A stretch of DNA of 8,380 nucleotides from the NCBI GenBank assembly GCA_015233285.1, contig JADFYA010000146.1, forward strand, positions 1 through 8,380, in the 5' to 3' direction. The notes under the pieces are model-generated. The model saw nothing but the letters and a program-made list of their open reading frames with translations, did no database searches and was not told where the DNA came from. This DNA comes from Deltaproteobacteria bacterium. GTDB lineage: Bacteria > Desulfobacterota > JADFXK01. Within the stretch, counting starts at the first letter, position 1, and every line of letters starts with the position of its first letter. The translations under genes were made by a program, and so were the position numbers. Below are positions 5,976 to 8,380 of this stretch, in pieces.

Positions 5976-6209
5976 GTTTCATCTCAACTAGATGACAAAA
6001 TTGATAATGTCCAAAAATGATCATGTTTCCTTACTTTGTCCGGAATGACGGTGTTCCCCGGCGCCTGGAAACGGCAAAGGGGCGTCGTCATTTCAAGCGA
6101 AACGAAAAATCTTAACGTCGCACCTTTATCTCAGCATTGTGGTCTCAAGACGGGCTGCCTGCGGCAGTCATCCCAGGCCGGACCAGACCACGAGGAAGAT
6201 CAGACCTAG
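5976..6209. other. Intergenic region with degenerate repeat-like sequence
   Basis: The 234 bp between peptidase and permease hold no gene. AATGACG (6044-6050) and CGTCATT (6086-6092) are inverted to each other. The stretch from 6086 resembles a worn copy of the dispersed intergenic sequence 'GTCATTTCGAGCGAAGCGAG', seen in many environmental genomes. A short hairpin CTGCC-TGC-GGCAG lies at 6155-6167. GAGGAAG (6192-6198) is the probable ribosome-binding site of the permease gene, rather far from its ATG (11 bp). Confidence 0.35.
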
Positions 6210-6998
6210 ATGAATACGGCAACTATAGAAATCGGACCCTGGCAGTTAGCCTTGACCCTCGTGTTTGTGCTGCTGGCTCAGGTCTTTTCGTTGATCTACC
6301 GGCTGGGTCTGAATCGGGACCTGACCATAGGCACGATCAGGACCTTCGCCCAGTTGTTTTTGATGGGCTATGCGCTTAAGGTGATCTTTCGGTTGTCACT
6401 AAGCTGGGTCACCCTGAGCGTCTTTTTGATCATGATCATCTGCGCCGTGTACACGATCAAGGGCCGGGTTAAGGAAAAGACCGTGCCCTTTGCCCTGCCC
6501 ATGTTCGCGGCCATGTTCATCAGCTATTTCGTGGTCTCAGTGACGGTCACCGGCCTAATCGTCGGGGCCAAACCCTGGTGGCAGCCCCAGTATTTCATCC
6601 CCATTGCCGGAATGATCATCGGCAACTCCATGAACGCCCTGGCCGTGTCCATTGAGCGCCTGATTTCCGATTTGCGCACCAAAATGGATATGGTCGAGAT
6701 GCACCTGGCTCACGGCGCGGATTTCCGGGAAGCCAGTTGGGAGATCGTGCGCGGGGCGGTGAAGGCGGGGATGATTCCGTCCATCAACTCCATGATGGGC
6801 GTGGGCATTGTGTTTATCCCAGGTATGATGACCGGTCAGATCCTATCCGGGGCGGACCCGGTCCTGGCCATTCGATACCAGATTATGGTCATGCTCATGC
6901 TGGTCGCGTCGGCCGCCCTGGGTACGGTGATCGTCGTTTTGATTACCAGGAACAGATGTTTTGGAAAAAGCCAACGGTTACTGCTGAGGCGCCGGTAG
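6210..6998 (+). CDS. fetB: ABC transporter permease, FetB-like (YbbM / UPF0014 family)
   Basis: A complete 262-residue inner-membrane protein, matching the roughly 259 residues of E. coli FetB. About seven hydrophobic segments are visible, near 11-30, 43-61, 64-83, 93-118, 127-148, 188-208 and 222-246. Family-diagnostic stretches include 'FIPIAGMIIGNSMNALAV' (129-146), the cytoplasmic coupling loop 'HLAHGADFREASWEIVRGAV' (165-184), 'AGMIPSINSM' (186-195), 'IPGMMTGQILSGADP' (203-217) and 'IRYQIMVMLMLVASAALGT' (221-239). With FetA it should form an iron-exporting ABC transporter; that role is taken from E. coli and the metal in this organism is unknown. The C terminus is basic. The gene is separated from its ATPase gene by the peptidase gene but keeps the same orientation. 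Confidence 0.88.
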   Translation: MNTATIEIGPWQLALTLVFVLLAQVFSLIYRLGLNRDLTIGTIRTFAQLFLMGYALKVIFRLSLSWVTLSVFLIMIICAVYTIKGRVKEKTVPFALPMFAAMFISYFVVSVTVTGLIVGAKPWWQPQYFIPIAGMIIGNSMNALAVSIERLISDLRTKMDMVEMHLAHGADFREASWEIVRGAVKAGMIPSINSMMGVGIVFIPGMMTGQILSGADPVLAIRYQIMVMLMLVASAALGTVIVVLITRNRCFGKSQRLLLRRR

Positions 6999-7075
6999 GC
7001 CGCGGCAGATTGACCACACTTTAACCCGCGATCTTTCGACCACAGGTTTTGATCGCTATTCTTGGAGGAGCCAAC

Positions 7076-8380
7076 ATGGTTGAAAAAACTTACCAACCCG
7101 GAGAATACTATCAATATCCTCTGATTATCAAGAAACTGCTCAGTACCCCGATGATTTACTCGCCGGACCGGGAAATCGTTTACCGGGATAAGTTCAGGAT
7201 GACCTACCGGGACCTGCATGAGCGGATCAACAGGTTGGGCAGCAGCCTGGCCAACCTTGGGGTTAAACCCGGCGACACCGTGGCCGTATTCGACTATGAC
7301 AGCCATCGTTATCTGGAATGTTTTTTTGCCATCCCGATGATGGGCGCGGTGCTCCAAATGGTTAACTGGAGGTTATCGTCCGATCAAATATTATATACCA
7401 TCGATCATGCCGAGGCCAAAGTCATTCTAATCAATTCCGACTTCCTGCCTATTCTAGAAAGTATCCGAAGCAAGCTGGACAAAGTGAAGAAGATCGTCGT
7501 ACTGGCTGAAGATGGAAACCCCCCCGAGACAAAACTCCAGTTCGACGCCGAATATGAGGGGATGCTGACCGCAGCCGCACCGGCCTACGATTTCCCGGAT
7601 TTTGATGAGAATACAAAAGCCACCACGTTTTATACCACCGGGACGACCGGCTTACCCAAGGGCGTTCACTTCACCCATCGGCAACTGGTCCTCCATACGT
7701 TGTCTATGACCATCGCCGTCAGTGCGTTCCATACCATCGGCCGATTTCATTCAGACGATGTGTATATGCCCATTACCCCCATGTTTCATGTTCACGCCTG
7801 GGGTGTGCCTTACGTGGCTACTTTATTGGGAGCCAAGCAGGTTTATCCGGGAAAATATGAGCCGGAGATGCTGCTGAAACTTATCCTAACGGAAAAGGTG
7901 ACTTTTTCCCATTGCGTCCCGACGATCTTGCAGATGTTGGTGACCAGTCCGGTAATCAAAAAGATTGACCTGTCCAAATGGAAGGTGATCATTGGCGGAT
8001 CGAGGTTGCCCAAGGGCCTGGCCAAAGCCACGCGAGATGCCGGAATTACCGTCTATGCCGGATACGGAATGTCGGAAACCTGCCCTATCCTGACCCTGGC
8101 CCTGCCGAAGGAAGAAATGTTGACTTGGGAAGATGACAAGCTTCTGGATATAGTAATTAAAACAGGGTTGCCCATCCCGCTGGTGGATGTCCAGGTGGTG
8201 GACATGGATGACAAAGTCTTGCCCCATGACGGGACGTCCGTGGGCGAGGTGGTGGCCAGGACCCCGTGGTTGACTCAAAGTTATTTCAAAGAACCGGATA
8301 AGTCAAAAGACCTCTGGACAAATGGTTGGTTACACACCGCAGACGTGGGCTACATCGATGACCAGGGCTATCTCCAAATA
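7076..8380 (+). CDS. AMP-dependent fatty-acyl-CoA ligase (partial, runs off the window)
   Basis: An open frame of 435 codons reaches the last base of the window without a stop. The ATG follows GGAGGAG (7064-7070) by 5 bp. The protein is an ANL-superfamily adenylate-forming enzyme, expected to activate a fatty or aromatic acid to acyl-AMP and then acyl-CoA in the cytoplasm. Visible motifs are the phosphate-binding loop 'YTTGTTGLPKGV' (about 186-197), 'MFHVHAWG', 'IIGGSRLPKGL', 'AGYGMSETCP' (about 328-337) and 'NGWLHTADVG' with the ribose-binding D423. The end of the hinge region and the small C-terminal domain with the catalytic Lys lie beyond 8380; family members are usually 530-570 residues. 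Such ligases are abundant in fatty-acid-degrading and syntrophic deltaproteobacteria. Chain-length specificity cannot be read from the sequence. The gene lies 77 bp after fetB and may be read from the same transcript. Confidence 0.93.
   Translation, partial: MVEKTYQPGEYYQYPLIIKKLLSTPMIYSPDREIVYRDKFRMTYRDLHERINRLGSSLANLGVKPGDTVAVFDYDSHRYLECFFAIPMMGAVLQMVNWRLSSDQILYTIDHAEAKVILINSDFLPILESIRSKLDKVKKIVVLAEDGNPPETKLQFDAEYEGMLTAAAPAYDFPDFDENTKATTFYTTGTTGLPKGVHFTHRQLVLHTLSMTIAVSAFHTIGRFHSDDVYMPITPMFHVHAWGVPYVATLLGAKQVYPGKYEPEMLLKLILTEKVTFSHCVPTILQMLVTSPVIKKIDLSKWKVIIGGSRLPKGLAKATRDAGITVYAGYGMSETCPILTLALPKEEMLTWEDDKLLDIVIKTGLPIPLVDVQVVDMDDKVLPHDGTSVGEVVARTPWLTQSYFKEPDKSKDLWTNGWLHTADVGYIDDQGYLQI

Overview
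The window looks like chromosomal DNA from a Desulfobacterota-type (deltaproteobacterial) anaerobe or a close relative. The reasons are indirect: moderate-to-high GC, a receiver/diguanylate cyclase protein, relics of the Cys-rich 'CGHCKKIR ... GICPEC' tail common in deltaproteobacterial signalling proteins, a DUF2442 protein, and an acyl-CoA ligase of a type abundant in that group. This assignment is inference. No rRNA, tRNA, CRISPR array, transposase or phage gene is visible.

Layout, left half (minus strand): a paired-hairpin intergenic element (28-71); a receiver-GGDEF diguanylate cyclase (168-1085); a graveyard of two-component signalling fragments (about 1112-1785) with frameshifts, a nonsense codon and an internally deleted receiver domain; an Amidohydro_2 metal-dependent hydrolase (1798-2622); and a small DUF2442 protein (2680-2934) probably co-transcribed with it. 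A 230-bp divergent intergenic region follows.

Layout, right half (plus strand): a FetA-like ABC ATPase (3165-3839); a 363-bp spacer with a possible decayed reading frame; a secreted M28 zinc peptidase gene split in two (4203-5621 and 5628-5975); a FetB-like permease (6210-6998); and a fatty-acyl-CoA ligase running off the right edge (7076-8380). FetA and FetB normally form one exporter and are usually adjacent, so the peptidase gene sits between two parts of one machine.

The most striking structure is a perfect 92-bp inverted repeat (5438-5529 and 5560-5651, 30-bp loop) inside the peptidase gene. The right arm is a reverse-complement copy of the upstream coding sequence. It replaces the stretch that should carry the conserved 'LDMI' zinc-ligand Asp and brings in a stop codon, yet the reading frame is the same on both sides. 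It is either a local template-switch event or an assembly/amplification artefact. I see no convincing evidence of a wholly new multi-gene system here.
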